This document shows, in pieces, positions 8,641 through 16,891 of a DNA stretch of 64,000 nt. Position 1 is the first letter of the stretch. Each line of letters starts with the position of its first letter. The notes under the pieces were generated by a model. That model searched no databases and had not been told where the DNA came from. It saw only the letters and a program-made list of their open reading frames with translations. Source of the DNA: MWBF01 sp040772005 (GTDB lineage: Bacteria; Chloroflexota; Anaerolineae; CG2-30-64-16); assembly GCA_040772005.1 (NCBI GenBank), contig JAXGYZ010000003.1:62001-126000 (forward strand), read 5' to 3'. Made by a program: the position numbers and the translations under genes.

Positions 8641-10611
8641 CTAATGGGGCAGGTCTGTCGGTTTGGGGCGGGGCTTCGTGCCGCCCGACGTATTCGGGGG
8701 CTCCGGCGGCTTTGTCGTGCGCTCGGGGCCGCGCGGGGTGGGCAGGCTGCTCTGCTCCTTGCTGCGCAGCGCGGCCGTCAACAGGTCTGCGGCTGCACCG
8801 TGAACGGGATGGCGATAGGCGGAGTCGTGTTGGAGCAGGCTGCGCAGTGCCTGCACTGCTTCGTTCCAGCGTTTTTCGCCCATCAGGGCGACTGCCTGGC
8901 TGCACAGCGCCTCGCAGTGATGGCGGCGCGCGGATTCGCGCAGACCGTCTGGATCGGGGTAGTTCGGCTGCAGGGCCGAAATGCGCACGAAGACCCGCAG
9001 CACGGCCTGCCACTGGCCCAGGCCGTGCAGGAGCTGCGCTTCCTGGTAGAGGTCGGCCAGCGTGTGTTCGCGGTCGATCTCGGCCAGCAGGCGGACTGCA
9101 TCGGGATAGTTCGGGTTGAGTTCCACCAGCGCCTGCAGGCGGCTCGCGGCAGCCTCCCAATCCTGGGCGGCGCGGGCCTCTCCGGCCAGCCGGAATAGCC
9201 GGGCCTGTTGCGCCAGCGGCCGCGCCTCGGCCAGTCGTGCGGCCGCTTCCTCATAGCCGCGCTGCACAGCTTCGACCTGTTCCAAGAGCGTGACGGCCTG
9301 CTCCCACTGCTCGGAATAGAAAGCGGTGAGCGCTTGTCCGTATAACTGATCCAGCAGTTGCTTGCGGACCTTATCCAGCACAGTAGAGCCCATGCGGGTT
9401 GGCTGCTTGCCTGGCTGTGTGGCTGCCTGAGGCGCTGGCTCCGGCGCAGCAGGTGCAACCGGGGCTGCGGCCGGCGGCTGCGCCGGCGTCTCCGGTGCCG
9501 CCGCAATGTCAAAGATGCGGCCGTCAGGTGAGCGCATGTATAGTACAGGCGTGCCCCATTCGAGGTCGCCGCGACTGGCGAAGATGGCGCGCCGTGCTTC
9601 GGTCAGGGCCGCATCCACCGGAAAGCGCTGGCCAATGGTATCGTAGAACTCGTGCGAGAAGATGATCGCCGCGTCATCAGAGATTTCGAACTGCATGGCG
9701 ATGACCGCCGGGATGCCCTGCTGGACGATGCTCTGCGCTGTGCCGGCAAAGGGATCGGATGAGGAAGAACGGGCGCCTTCACACGCGTTGAGAAGGACCA
9801 GGCGCAGCGAGCGGTGATCGCACAGCATGGTGCCGAGGTCCTGTCCGCTGACGGGGCGGCCGCGCCCACGCTCATCCTCCATCAGCAGCGCGCCGTCCTG
9901 GGCCGATTCCACGAAGCCGCCGTGCCCGATGAAGTGAAAGACGTGATACTCACCTCGCGTCAGCCGGTTCTGCAGCGCAGCCAGCGAACCTCCGTTGAGC
10001 CGTTCGAGGCTGACGGTGCGTTGGGCTTGCAGGTCGGCCAGCGCATCGTTCAGCCGCTGCCATTCTTTCTCGGTGTCGAGTTGAGGAAAATCGGATGGGC
10101 TTGAGATCATCACCAGGACGCGCAGCGGCGGCTTGACGGTCAGGGGACGCGGGGCGTCGGGCATCTCCAGGAAGCGGACGAGAGGGGTCTCCTTGGAAAG
10201 GACAAGGAAGCGGTTCAGCGACCCATCGTACAGATACTCCCAGGGAATATCGCATAGCTCCGGAGTGTCATTGAGTCGTATCCGAAGCCGCAAGCCCTTG
10301 GATTGGTCGCGTGCCTCGCGCAGGCTGGTGGACAGGACGCTGTGGATGGGACCGGTGAACAGGGCTTCATAGAGCTGGCCGCCAAAGGTCTTGGCAGCCT
10401 GGGTTTCGGTGGACTCCAGGCGGCGCATGCGCCCGCGCGACCGACCCATGCGGAGGAGGAAATTCTCGAGCTCAAGGGGGGAGACGGGCAGAGTGAAATT
10501 GCCGGTTGCTTCTCCTGCGGGTGATTCGATCACGCGCACGCGGTAGCCGCCGCCAGCCTTCGGTTCGATTCGCAGGTCGAAGTCCACGTAATCCACGCCC
10601 GCCACCCCCAT
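8641..10611 (-). CDS. CHAT-domain (caspase-like) protein with TPR repeats
   Basis: 656 aa from ATG 10609-10611. The CHAT fold covers about 75-365, with catalytic-type H230 in HFIGHGG and C277 in LNACEGA, the caspase/separase dyad. After an Ala/Pro-rich linker (about 365-400) the rest is helical with TPR-like repeats (about 415-600) and a disordered Pro/Arg tail. CHAT-TPR proteins are peptidases or signalling adaptors, known from the Craspase partner and NLR-like conflict systems. A longer reading from a TTG overlaps the promoter -10 box and is unlikely. The next gene downstream is a TolB-like membrane protein. The substrate is unknown. Confidence 0.85.
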   Translation of the reverse strand: MGVAGVDYVDFDLRIEPKAGGGYRVRVIESPAGEATGNFTLPVSPLELENFLLRMGRSRGRMRRLESTETQAAKTFGGQLYEALFTGPIHSVLSTSLREARDQSKGLRLRIRLNDTPELCDIPWEYLYDGSLNRFLVLSKETPLVRFLEMPDAPRPLTVKPPLRVLVMISSPSDFPQLDTEKEWQRLNDALADLQAQRTVSLERLNGGSLAALQNRLTRGEYHVFHFIGHGGFVESAQDGALLMEDERGRGRPVSGQDLGTMLCDHRSLRLVLLNACEGARSSSSDPFAGTAQSIVQQGIPAVIAMQFEISDDAAIIFSHEFYDTIGQRFPVDAALTEARRAIFASRGDLEWGTPVLYMRSPDGRIFDIAAAPETPAQPPAAAPVAPAAPEPAPQAATQPGKQPTRMGSTVLDKVRKQLLDQLYGQALTAFYSEQWEQAVTLLEQVEAVQRGYEEAAARLAEARPLAQQARLFRLAGEARAAQDWEAAASRLQALVELNPNYPDAVRLLAEIDREHTLADLYQEAQLLHGLGQWQAVLRVFVRISALQPNYPDPDGLRESARRHHCEALCSQAVALMGEKRWNEAVQALRSLLQHDSAYRHPVHGAAADLLTAALRSKEQSSLPTPRGPERTTKPPEPPNTSGGTKPRPKPTDLPH

Positions 10612-10631
10612 CCCTTCGCACTCTCGAAACA

Positions 10632-10659
10632 ATTATAGCACAATTTCAGGGCATGTCAA
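10632..10659 (-). promoter_or_regulatory. Near-consensus sigma70 promoter of the CHAT gene
   Basis: TTGACA (10654-10659) and TATAAT (10632-10637) are both perfect hexamers, separated by 16 bp on the minus strand. Transcription would start near 10625, leaving a leader of about 14 nt before the ATG. Confidence 0.85.
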
Positions 10660-10718
10660 TCGTTTGTAGATTTGGGGGTGCTGGATTGGCGGCGGGAGCG
10701 ACGAGTTACATGCGGGGT

Positions 10719-10835
10719 GCGGCCATCGCGAATCAGCAAATGCGCCTACGGCGCGCTACGGATAAGCGAATGCGGTACGCCGCGGTGGACCGATTCGCGT
10801 ATTCGCGATCCGATTCGGTTATTCGCGATGGCCGC
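10719..10835. repeat. Palindromic intergenic element, copy C
   Basis: Arms GCGGCCATCGCGAAT (10719-10733) and ATTCGCGATGGCCGC (10821-10835) are perfect over 15 bp, with further ATTCGCG/CGCGAAT words inside. It occupies the gap between the methyltransferase stop and the CHAT promoter. Confidence 0.88.
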
Positions 10836-10860
10836 GATCGCTCAAGGGCAATCGTTCGGA

Positions 10861-11664
10861 TCAGGCGGGCTGGAGCCTGGCCCAGAAGCGCAGCCACGGC
10901 GGCGCGACGGCGGTGAAATGCGCGGTCGTGCCCGGCTCGGCGTGGGGATCGGGCGTACCGAGATGCTCTTCTTCCAGGCGGATGAGGGCAAAACCGGCCG
11001 TGATGAGGCCGTTGACGAGCGTGCTGAGCGCGTGGCGGTATTCGCGCGGCCCGGCGATGGGCTCGGCCTGCGCCTGTCCGCGGAAGATCCACGGCGCATC
11101 CTGCGAGGTGATCGCGCCGCCTTCGACATAAGGGTAGCGCAGGGGATAGCCCCAGCCGTCCCAGTCGCTGGCCTGCAAGCCGAGCGTGAAGGGGTTGGCG
11201 CAGTTGAAGTAGTATGCGCCGCCGGGCCGCAGCACGTGCGCCACCTGGCGGAAGACCTCCCGTGCGTCCGGCACGAAGTTCAGCGAGTAGGGATGGTACA
11301 CGATATCGAAGCTCGCCGCGTCAAGCATGGACAGGTCGCGCATGTCCGCCTCGATGGCGGTGAGGGTCAGCCCGTAGTGCGCGGCGGCCTCGCGATCCCG
11401 GTCAAGCTGCGCGGTGGAGAGGTCCACGACCGTGACCTGCGCGCCAAGCAGCGCGAATGCGACGGACTGCTGCCCGCCGCCGGATGCCAGGCACAGCACC
11501 GGGCGGCCGGCCACGTCGCCCAGGTCGCCGTGCGGGTCGATGATCTCGCGTGCGTCTGCGGGGGTGAGATCGAGCAGGGGGCGCGTGAACACGGCGTTGG
11601 CCTTCGCCAGCGCCTGCCAGCGGCGGTAGTTATAGCGTGCGATTTCGTCCATCTGATTACTCAC
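10861..11664 (-). CDS. Class I SAM-dependent methyltransferase
   Basis: 267 aa. Motif I is LCLASGGGQQSVAFALLGAQVTVVDLS (about 55-80), motif II is IEADMRDLS, and post-motif VLRPGGAYYFNCANPF follows, as in the UbiE/Methyltransf_11 group. The acceptor is not predictable. The GTG start at 11662-11664 is chosen because AGGAA lies six bases upstream and it overlaps the stop of the CopG-like gene by 4 bp (GTGA). ATG 11652 is an alternative. Coupling to toxin-antitoxin-type genes upstream is unusual and may reflect insertion of that cassette. Confidence 0.85.
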   Translation of the reverse strand: MSNQMDEIARYNYRRWQALAKANAVFTRPLLDLTPADAREIIDPHGDLGDVAGRPVLCLASGGGQQSVAFALLGAQVTVVDLSTAQLDRDREAAAHYGLTLTAIEADMRDLSMLDAASFDIVYHPYSLNFVPDAREVFRQVAHVLRPGGAYYFNCANPFTLGLQASDWDGWGYPLRYPYVEGGAITSQDAPWIFRGQAQAEPIAGPREYRHALSTLVNGLITAGFALIRLEEEHLGTPDPHAEPGTTAHFTAVAPPWLRFWARLQPA

Positions 11665-11789
11665 GGCTGTTCCTGGTTGAGTCGCTCCATAGCAATCGGC
11701 TCGGTCTCGCTTAGAAACTGAGTCGAATCGTGAGTCTCCCAAAACTGCGCCTCTTCGCGCTCTGAGTCAAACTTGGGTATCTTGGCCAT
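11661..11789 (-). CDS. Short CopG/BrnA-like antitoxin (RHH part missing)
   Basis: 42 aa beginning MAKIPKFDSEREEAQFWETHDST. This matches the N-terminal signature of CopG-type antitoxins (KIPKFxSExEExxFWxTHDST), which are normally 70-95 aa with a ribbon-helix-helix at the end. Here the reading frame stops after ETEPIAMERLNQEQP, so the DNA-binding half is absent. It may be a remnant whose tail was replaced by the methyltransferase gene, or a short non-DNA-binding variant. It overlaps the methyltransferase start by 4 bp and sits 46 bp downstream of the MazF-type gene. Confidence 0.6.
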   Translation of the reverse strand: MAKIPKFDSEREEAQFWETHDSTQFLSETEPIAMERLNQEQP

Positions 11790-11835
11790 CACCACTTCGC
11801 TTTTGCCTATATCAGTGTCGTTCGTCCGGCATCCA

Positions 11836-12210
11836 TCATAACCCGAGATTGAATCGGAGCGCGTCATCTACCGAAGCCATCTTCTCAACGCTGAGTTTCC
11901 CGATGGGTCTGACCTCGCTCTCTCCACGGGCTGGCCGGAGCCGGCTGTCCGGCCCACTCTGTTGGATCGTTGCGATTTGAGCGCAGTTAATGGCACTCCC
12001 AACAGGCAGACCGCTTTCCTCCGGCTCAACAACGACCATGAATGGGTAGGGCTTCGGGGGTAGCGTTCGGGTGATGGCCACGACGACAGTAGTAGGACTG
12101 TGCCGGTTTCCAGTGTTATTCTGGACGACCAGCGCAGGGCGCAATCCTCCCTGCTCGCTGCCCTTCACCGGCTCGAAATCTACCCAGTAAATCTCACCAC
12201 GTTTCACCAT
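11836..12210 (-). CDS. MazF/PemK-type toxin (endoribonuclease)
   Basis: 124 aa. The N-terminal VKRGEIYWVDFEPVKGSEQGGLRPALVVQN, with a basic residue before GxIYWVxF and the GGLRPALVV strand, is the MazF/PemK hallmark; VVVAITRTLP and SGLPVGSAINCAQIATI follow in family order. It would cleave mRNA when the antitoxin is lost. Its start overlaps the antitoxin 3' end by 17 bp, so the pair is co-translated. Length is normal for the family. Confidence 0.9.
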   Translation of the reverse strand: MVKRGEIYWVDFEPVKGSEQGGLRPALVVQNNTGNRHSPTTVVVAITRTLPPKPYPFMVVVEPEESGLPVGSAINCAQIATIQQSGPDSRLRPARGESEVRPIGKLSVEKMASVDDALRFNLGL

Positions 12211-12472
12211 CGTTCTCCGTCCCTATATCTTCCGAAGCCGCAAGGACTTCGGCGAAGGCACGGGCGCTTGCCTCTGCGAACTCCTGTGCTTCCTGCCCAT
12301 AAAATCGATACCCTTCTGCAGCAAGAGCGTCTTTTTCCCGCGCCAACGCCTCCGCCAGTACAAGACTGATTACCTCACTGCGGCTGGTACCCATTTGGGT
12401 CGCCCGTCGGTCTGCATATTTCAGCAAAGAGGCGGGGAGCGAAATCGTGACTTTCCGTGTTTCAAGGGTCAT
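12194..12472 (-). CDS. Ribbon-helix-helix antitoxin of the MazEF-type pair
   Basis: 92 aa from ATG 12470-12472, with AGGTG five bases upstream. Residues 1-45 (KVTISLPASLLKYADRRATQMGTSRSEVISLVLAEAL) form an RHH/CopG DNA-binding fold. The acidic C-terminal helix region (EEAQEFAEASARAFAEVLAASED type) is the expected toxin-wrapping tail. It should neutralise the downstream toxin and repress the shared promoter. A longer in-frame start lacks a ribosome site and would begin inside the leader. Confidence 0.88.
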   Translation of the reverse strand: MTLETRKVTISLPASLLKYADRRATQMGTSRSEVISLVLAEALAREKDALAAEGYRFYGQEAQEFAEASARAFAEVLAASEDIGTENDGETW

Positions 12473-12500
12473 TCTACACCTCGATGTCTGAGATGTCCGA

Positions 12501-12529
12501 ATCATACACCCCGAGAGTCACTCTGTCAA
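12501..12529 (-). promoter_or_regulatory. Promoter of the toxin-antitoxin pair
   Basis: TTGACA (12524-12529), a 17-bp spacer and TATGAT (12501-12506) on the minus strand. The predicted start near 12494 gives a leader of about 22 nt. Confidence 0.75.
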
Positions 12530-12548
12530 GTCATACTTCAGGTATGAC
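12530..12548. promoter_or_regulatory. Candidate antitoxin operator dyad
   Basis: GTCATAC and GTATGAC are perfect 7-bp arms around TTCAG, directly abutting the -35 box. A further TCATAC half-site overlaps the -10 region at 12502-12507. The placement suits autoregulation by the RHH antitoxin. Confidence 0.55.
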
Positions 12549-12570
12549 CCACCAGACATCCATCTAGTGG

Positions 12571-13689
12571 CTACAACTCTCCCCGCAGCAGCTTCGCCTT
12601 GCTCGCTATGTAGTACTTGAAGTTGGGCCAGCTCACGTCCGGCGGGACGGTGTGGTCGACGGCAGGGATGTAGCCGCCTTCTTCGATCAGCGGGCGCATC
12701 GTGCGGAGGTGTGCGTCGATGGCCTCGGGGCCTTCTGCCAGCACACGCTTGTCCACGCCGCCCCACAGTCGCAGGCTCTTCCCGAACTTCTTGCGCAGAC
12801 GCACCGGGTCCTGGTCCGACGCGCGCTCCAGCGGCCAGAGGATGTCCACCCCCGCGTCCATGAACATCGGCACGACCGCCTCCGGGTTGCCGTCCGTGTC
12901 GATGGCGACGTAGCGGCAGCCGTGCGACTTGTAGAACTCCACGACGCGCTTGAGCCGGGGATAGATGAACGTCTTGTACTGCCGCGGGCCGATCAACGGG
13001 CCGTTCTTCATCGACAGGTCTTCGTTGAAGACTACGTATTCGACCGTCGTCTTCTCCAGCACGGGCCGCGCGGCCTCGATGAGGAAGTCGGCGTGGAACT
13101 CCATGATGTCGTGGACGAGCTCCGGCTGGTCGAAGAGCGCGTACGACAGCCCCTCGGTGCCCATCAGGTCGCGGGCGTGCCAGTAGAAGCCGAGCGTCGT
13201 GCAGTTGGGTCCGAAGATGAGCGGGTGCTGCCGCGCCTGCCAGCCGGCCACGCGCGTGATCTCCCAGTTCGGCTCGTAGCGCCGCGGGCTCAGGTCGTAC
13301 CGCTTCTTGATCTCGCGCCAGCTTGCCATGTCGGTGACGGGGAAGCTGATGTAGGTGTCCATCGACATGCGGCCCCCGCGCGCGGTGCCCTCTTTGAGCG
13401 CCTTGCGGATCCGGCCGTAGGAGTCGCGGAAGGTCACGGTGCGCTCGTCCTCCTCCAGCGTCTCCTCCTCGAAGGCCGGGATCATCGCGGGACTGAAATA
13501 GATGAACTCCTTCGGGTCCATGCCCAGGCTGGCCTCGCCGGGAAACCAGTTGTAGTGCAGGTGGCGGGTGACGGGGTCCTCCTCGTCCCAGCGATCGACG
13601 GTCTGCGGCCAGACGCCCAGCTCCCAGTTCGGGACCTGGTCCACAGGCTGGTATTCCATGACGGCGAGGAATCGTTCGAGTGCGTTCAT
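12571..13689 (-). CDS. URO-D superfamily protein, type with IDTDG/VDH motifs
   Basis: 372 aa with the uroporphyrinogen decarboxylase/corrinoid methyltransferase TIM barrel. It opens MNALERFLAVMEYQPVDQVPNWELGVW, where a substrate-related Arg/Asp-rich N-terminus is expected. The metal-site positions of MtaA/CmuA-type methyltransferases (H-x-C and a late Cys) are replaced by I-D-T-D-G (about 270) and PAVDHTVPP (about 345), as in the protein at 48675-49700. The true reaction is unknown, and heme synthesis is unlikely. Start ATG 13687-13689 has a GGGGG stretch just upstream. It is the last gene of the sugar ABC cluster. Confidence 0.85.
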   Translation of the reverse strand: MNALERFLAVMEYQPVDQVPNWELGVWPQTVDRWDEEDPVTRHLHYNWFPGEASLGMDPKEFIYFSPAMIPAFEEETLEEDERTVTFRDSYGRIRKALKEGTARGGRMSMDTYISFPVTDMASWREIKKRYDLSPRRYEPNWEITRVAGWQARQHPLIFGPNCTTLGFYWHARDLMGTEGLSYALFDQPELVHDIMEFHADFLIEAARPVLEKTTVEYVVFNEDLSMKNGPLIGPRQYKTFIYPRLKRVVEFYKSHGCRYVAIDTDGNPEAVVPMFMDAGVDILWPLERASDQDPVRLRKKFGKSLRLWGGVDKRVLAEGPEAIDAHLRTMRPLIEEGGYIPAVDHTVPPDVSWPNFKYYIASKAKLLRGEL

Positions 13690-13708
13690 GTTGCCCCCAT
13701 CTTGTTTG

Positions 13709-13831
13709 AGCCACAGAGGACGAGAAGGTTGCAGGTTGCATGTTGCAGGTTTATAGGTGACGGGCGCTTTGCCGAAAGCCCGAAACCTAGGAACCTGCAA
13801 CCTGTAACCGTCCCTGCGGTCCTCTGTGGCT
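13709..13831. repeat. Nested inverted repeat (CCACAGAGGAC family)
   Basis: Outer arms AGCCACAGAGGAC (13709-13721) and GTCCTCTGTGGCT (13819-13831), with inner arms GGTTGCAGGTT and AACCTGCAACC. It fills the gap between the URO-D start and the ADP-ribosylglycohydrolase stop. Confidence 0.85.
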
Positions 13832-13842
13832 GAGATTCGTTT

Positions 13843-15720
13843 CTACGTCCGGTCACTCAGGTCGACCATCCAATCCTCGACCTGGTGGTGGCGGCCCCAC
13901 TGGCCGGTCTGGTGGCGGAAGGCGAGGGTGAAGTGCATATCCTCGCCGCGCTTGACGAGCTTGACGAGCAGCCGGTTGACGCCCTGCCGGAGCGTCACAG
14001 GGAAGACGTTGTTGAACGGCGTCCACCAGACGCTCTCGTCGCGCTCTCCGGCCAGCTCCTCGTTCAGGTAGACGCGGAAGGATTCGTTGTTGCCGATGAC
14101 CAGGTAGCCGGGACGCTCCTCCGGGCAGACGACCTCCCGGTAGACATACGCGCAGTACGGCCCGCGCAGCCCGATGAGCCGGGTGAGGTCGATCTCGTTC
14201 TCGTAGGACGGGATCAGCGCGAGGCGGCCCAGCTTGCGCGACCAGGCGTCGTACAGCGCGGCCACGTCCGGCTCAGGCTCAGGGATGTACTCCTTCTCCA
14301 GCGAGACGTAGTGCTGGTTGAAGCGCCGCGCCTGCTGAATGGGGTCGTTCTCGTCCGGCAGCGCATCATAGTAGATGCCGAGCAGCTTGTACAGCCCCGT
14401 GCCCGCGACGCCGAATTGATGGCTTTCGCCGGTGGAGAGCCGTGCGGTGAACAGGTTGCGCATCGGCCAGGTCTCCGCCGCGAGGGGCGCGTGCAGCGTC
14501 AGCGGCACGACGCGCTGCACCGGGGAGACGGGCGCGGTCGCGGGCACGACCGTCCAGCCGGCCGGGCCCGCGACGGTCAGCGTGCCGGCTTCCGGCGCAA
14601 CGCCTTCGATGTGGACGGCGACCTGGATGGCCTCGCCCGGCGCGGCTGCGGGCAGCCCCGCGTACTCCACGCGCAGCGAGGTCGCGGGGGCCTGTGCGGT
14701 CGCGGGGAGCGGGGCCAGCTCCGGCGCGCCCTCGATGGTGATGCCGGTCGCGAGGTCACGCGCCAACAGCACGCCCATGCGCACAGTGTCGCGCGCCAGC
14801 GCAGTCAGCGTCATTTCTGGCCGCCGGTACTGGATGCCCATGACCAACTCGTCGCCGATGGGCGCCTTCAGGCTCTCGGGGATGCGGCTCGCGCCGAGAA
14901 TCTGCCCGACGAATGCGGCCGCGGAGGCCAGCGTGCAGTCCGTGTCGTAGCCGCACGCCAGCGCGGACAGCATGACTTTCTCCAGGTCGTTGCCGCCGTA
15001 GAGCAGCCCCAGGAAGGTGAACGGGATGTTGATCTGCGAGTCGCACGCCTCCGGGTGGCCGGCCAGCGCCATCAGGCGGTCGCGCGCGTCGCGCAGGCTC
15101 ACGCCCTCGTCATAACACTGGAATGCAGCGCGCGTCAGCCGCTCGATGGGCGTGCCCGCGGGCAGGTAGTGGATGAACATGTTGGTGAGGCGGCGGACGT
15201 CGGGCACGAAGAAGGCCATGGAGGCCATCGCGGCCAGCATCCGCTCCGCGCCGACGGACTGCTCGGTGTGGTCGAGCGTGCCGTCGTAGGTGGCGTACTG
15301 CGCGGCCAGGTCCGGCGCGCCGGGGAAGACATAGCCCCACACCTCCGACCGGATGGGGCAGCCCTCGCCCGTCTCCCAGAACTGGTTGCCGAAGCGGCCG
15401 GACATGGGCGGGTGGATGCCGAGCTGCCAGTTGCGGCGGAAGATGCCGTACTCGTTGAACGGATACCAGCACCCTTCCAGCCACGCCGCGGCGAGGTCGT
15501 CCGCGGTGAGCGCGGCGCCCTTCTCCTCCAGCACCTTGAGCCAGAGCACCTGCAGGTCGAGGTCGTCGTTCGGCGGCATCTTGTCGGGGAACATCTCGGA
15601 GGCCGCGATCTCGATCCAGCCCTTGTAGCCCTCGAAGCGCGCGCCGATCGCGCCGCCCATGGACTTGCCGATCCAGCCGCCGAGCACCTGGTCCAGGTAG
15701 CGTTCGTATGAGAGTTGCAT
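13843..15720 (-). CDS. ADP-ribosylglycohydrolase-family protein with C-terminal beta-sandwich region
   Basis: 625 aa. Residues about 5-345 have the ARH fold: GGWIGKSMGGAIGARFEG at the start, metal ligands in MPPNDDLDLQ and in CGYDTDCTLASAAAFVGQILGA. The remaining 280 residues look like beta-sandwich modules, ending in a carbohydrate-binding/GH-accessory type segment (SFRVYLNEELAGERDESVWW). Classical members remove ADP-ribose from proteins or DinG-type targets. Here the fused domain and the sugar-uptake neighbours suggest a glycoside or nucleoside substrate instead (inference). ATG 15718-15720 is preceded by AAAGG. Confidence 0.82.
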   Translation of the reverse strand: MQLSYERYLDQVLGGWIGKSMGGAIGARFEGYKGWIEIAASEMFPDKMPPNDDLDLQVLWLKVLEEKGAALTADDLAAAWLEGCWYPFNEYGIFRRNWQLGIHPPMSGRFGNQFWETGEGCPIRSEVWGYVFPGAPDLAAQYATYDGTLDHTEQSVGAERMLAAMASMAFFVPDVRRLTNMFIHYLPAGTPIERLTRAAFQCYDEGVSLRDARDRLMALAGHPEACDSQINIPFTFLGLLYGGNDLEKVMLSALACGYDTDCTLASAAAFVGQILGASRIPESLKAPIGDELVMGIQYRRPEMTLTALARDTVRMGVLLARDLATGITIEGAPELAPLPATAQAPATSLRVEYAGLPAAAPGEAIQVAVHIEGVAPEAGTLTVAGPAGWTVVPATAPVSPVQRVVPLTLHAPLAAETWPMRNLFTARLSTGESHQFGVAGTGLYKLLGIYYDALPDENDPIQQARRFNQHYVSLEKEYIPEPEPDVAALYDAWSRKLGRLALIPSYENEIDLTRLIGLRGPYCAYVYREVVCPEERPGYLVIGNNESFRVYLNEELAGERDESVWWTPFNNVFPVTLRQGVNRLLVKLVKRGEDMHFTLAFRHQTGQWGRHHQVEDWMVDLSDRT

Positions 15721-15744
15721 GGTCAATGCCTTTCTGTATGCGCG

Positions 15745-15915
15745 TAGAGACGTTCCGCCGGAACGTCTCTATTGCAGTTGGACAATCTGTTTCTGTAATG
15801 GGCAGGAGGAGTTCCGCATCCTCAGATGCGGAATGGATCGCCTGACCAGCTTCACCGTTTGCATCTGAGGATGCAAACTCTTCTGGCTATTATTCGTTTC
15901 GGCGGAACGTCTCTA
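15745..15915. repeat. Inverted-repeat block (GACGTTCCGCCGGAACGTC and GCATCCTCAGATGC)
   Basis: A near-perfect palindrome at 15745-15771 has 13-bp arms TAGAGACGTTCCG/CGGAACGTCTCTA. A second pair, GCATCCTCAGATGC (15816-15829) and GCATCTGAGGATGC (15861-15874), follows. A partial copy of the first (GGCGGAACGTCTCTA) ends inside the stop codon of the aldo/keto reductase at 15913-15915. Confidence 0.88.
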
Positions 15916-16875
15916 CAGCGAGGCGATCTCGTCGGCGGTCAGCATCACATCCGCGGCCGCGCAGCTATCGCGCACCTGCTCGACCGTCCGGCAGCCCACG
16001 ATGGGATAGACGGGGAACGGCTGGCCGAGCAGCCAGGCGAGGTTGACCTGGTTGGCCGTGATGCCGTGCCGCCGGGCGAGCTCGGTCGCGCGGTCCAGCC
16101 GGTCGAAGTTCTCCGGCGTGAAGTACAGCCGTGATGCCGTAGTTGTCGCTGGCTCGGCCAGTTGCTCGCGGCGGTACTTGGCGGAGAAGAAGCCGGTCGC
16201 CTGCGACGAGTAAGCCAGCACGGGCAGGCCGGTCTGCCGGTGATACGCATGTGTGGCCGCGTCCATGTAGAGCATCCCTGCGACCGGCGCCGTGCCGGTG
16301 TTGGCCGCGGCCAGGCTCCAGCCGATCTGGTTGGCCTGGAAGCCGGTCAGACCGTGCTCGCGCGCATACTCGTTCGCCTCGACCAGCCGGGCGAGCGACC
16401 AGTTGGACGCGCCGATGGCGCGCACGCGGCCCGCGGCCAGGTGCTCGTTGAGCGCGGCCAGGATCTCACCGACCGGCACGGCGGGGTCATCGCGGTGCAG
16501 CCAGTAGATGTCGATGACGTCCGTCTGGAGCGCGTCGAGGCTGGCCCGGATGTCCGCCGCGAGGTCCGCCGGCCCGATGCGGCTGATGTGCATGGTTGCC
16601 AGGTCGGGGTGCGCGCCCTTGGTGGAGATGACGAACCGGTCGCGCGCGGCCGTGCGCTTGAGCCACGCGCCCAGGGTCTTCTCGCTGGCGCCTTCGCCGC
16701 CGGGCGCCCATGCACCGTAGATGCGCGCGGTGTCGAGGAAGTTGCCGCCCTGCTCGGCAAATGCATCGAGCAGGGCAAACGCCTGCTCGGTCGGGATGTT
16801 GGTGCCATAGCCGCCTGTGCCCAGGCAGATGACGGAGGGGGCCAGGGGCACGCCGGCGAAGGGGCTGTAATGCAT
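15913..16875 (-). CDS. Aldo/keto reductase
   Basis: 320 aa NAD(P)H-dependent TIM barrel. The catalytic tetrad D48, Y53, K86, H127 is intact (LDTARIY, STKGAH, WLHRDD). ASNWS (about 158) and IPIVGCRT-like text near the C-terminus match the cofactor-binding loops. It reduces or oxidises a sugar aldehyde/ketone. It lies between Gfo/Idh and ADP-ribosylglycohydrolase-like genes in the sugar ABC cluster, so it probably interconverts a keto-sugar intermediate. Full-length, cytoplasmic. Confidence 0.9.
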   Translation of the reverse strand: MHYSPFAGVPLAPSVICLGTGGYGTNIPTEQAFALLDAFAEQGGNFLDTARIYGAWAPGGEGASEKTLGAWLKRTAARDRFVISTKGAHPDLATMHISRIGPADLAADIRASLDALQTDVIDIYWLHRDDPAVPVGEILAALNEHLAAGRVRAIGASNWSLARLVEANEYAREHGLTGFQANQIGWSLAAANTGTAPVAGMLYMDAATHAYHRQTGLPVLAYSSQATGFFSAKYRREQLAEPATTTASRLYFTPENFDRLDRATELARRHGITANQVNLAWLLGQPFPVYPIVGCRTVEQVRDSCAAADVMLTADEIASL

Positions 16876-16891
16876 AGTTACCTCACCGTTA

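Noticed and set aside
10612..10632. Upstream TTG start for the CHAT protein
   Set aside because: The codon overlaps the -10 hexamer of a near-perfect promoter and would not be transcribed.
12571..13689. hemE (heme biosynthesis) annotation for URO-D-like genes
   Set aside because: No other heme gene is nearby, there are six divergent copies, and site motifs differ from those of true uroporphyrinogen decarboxylases.
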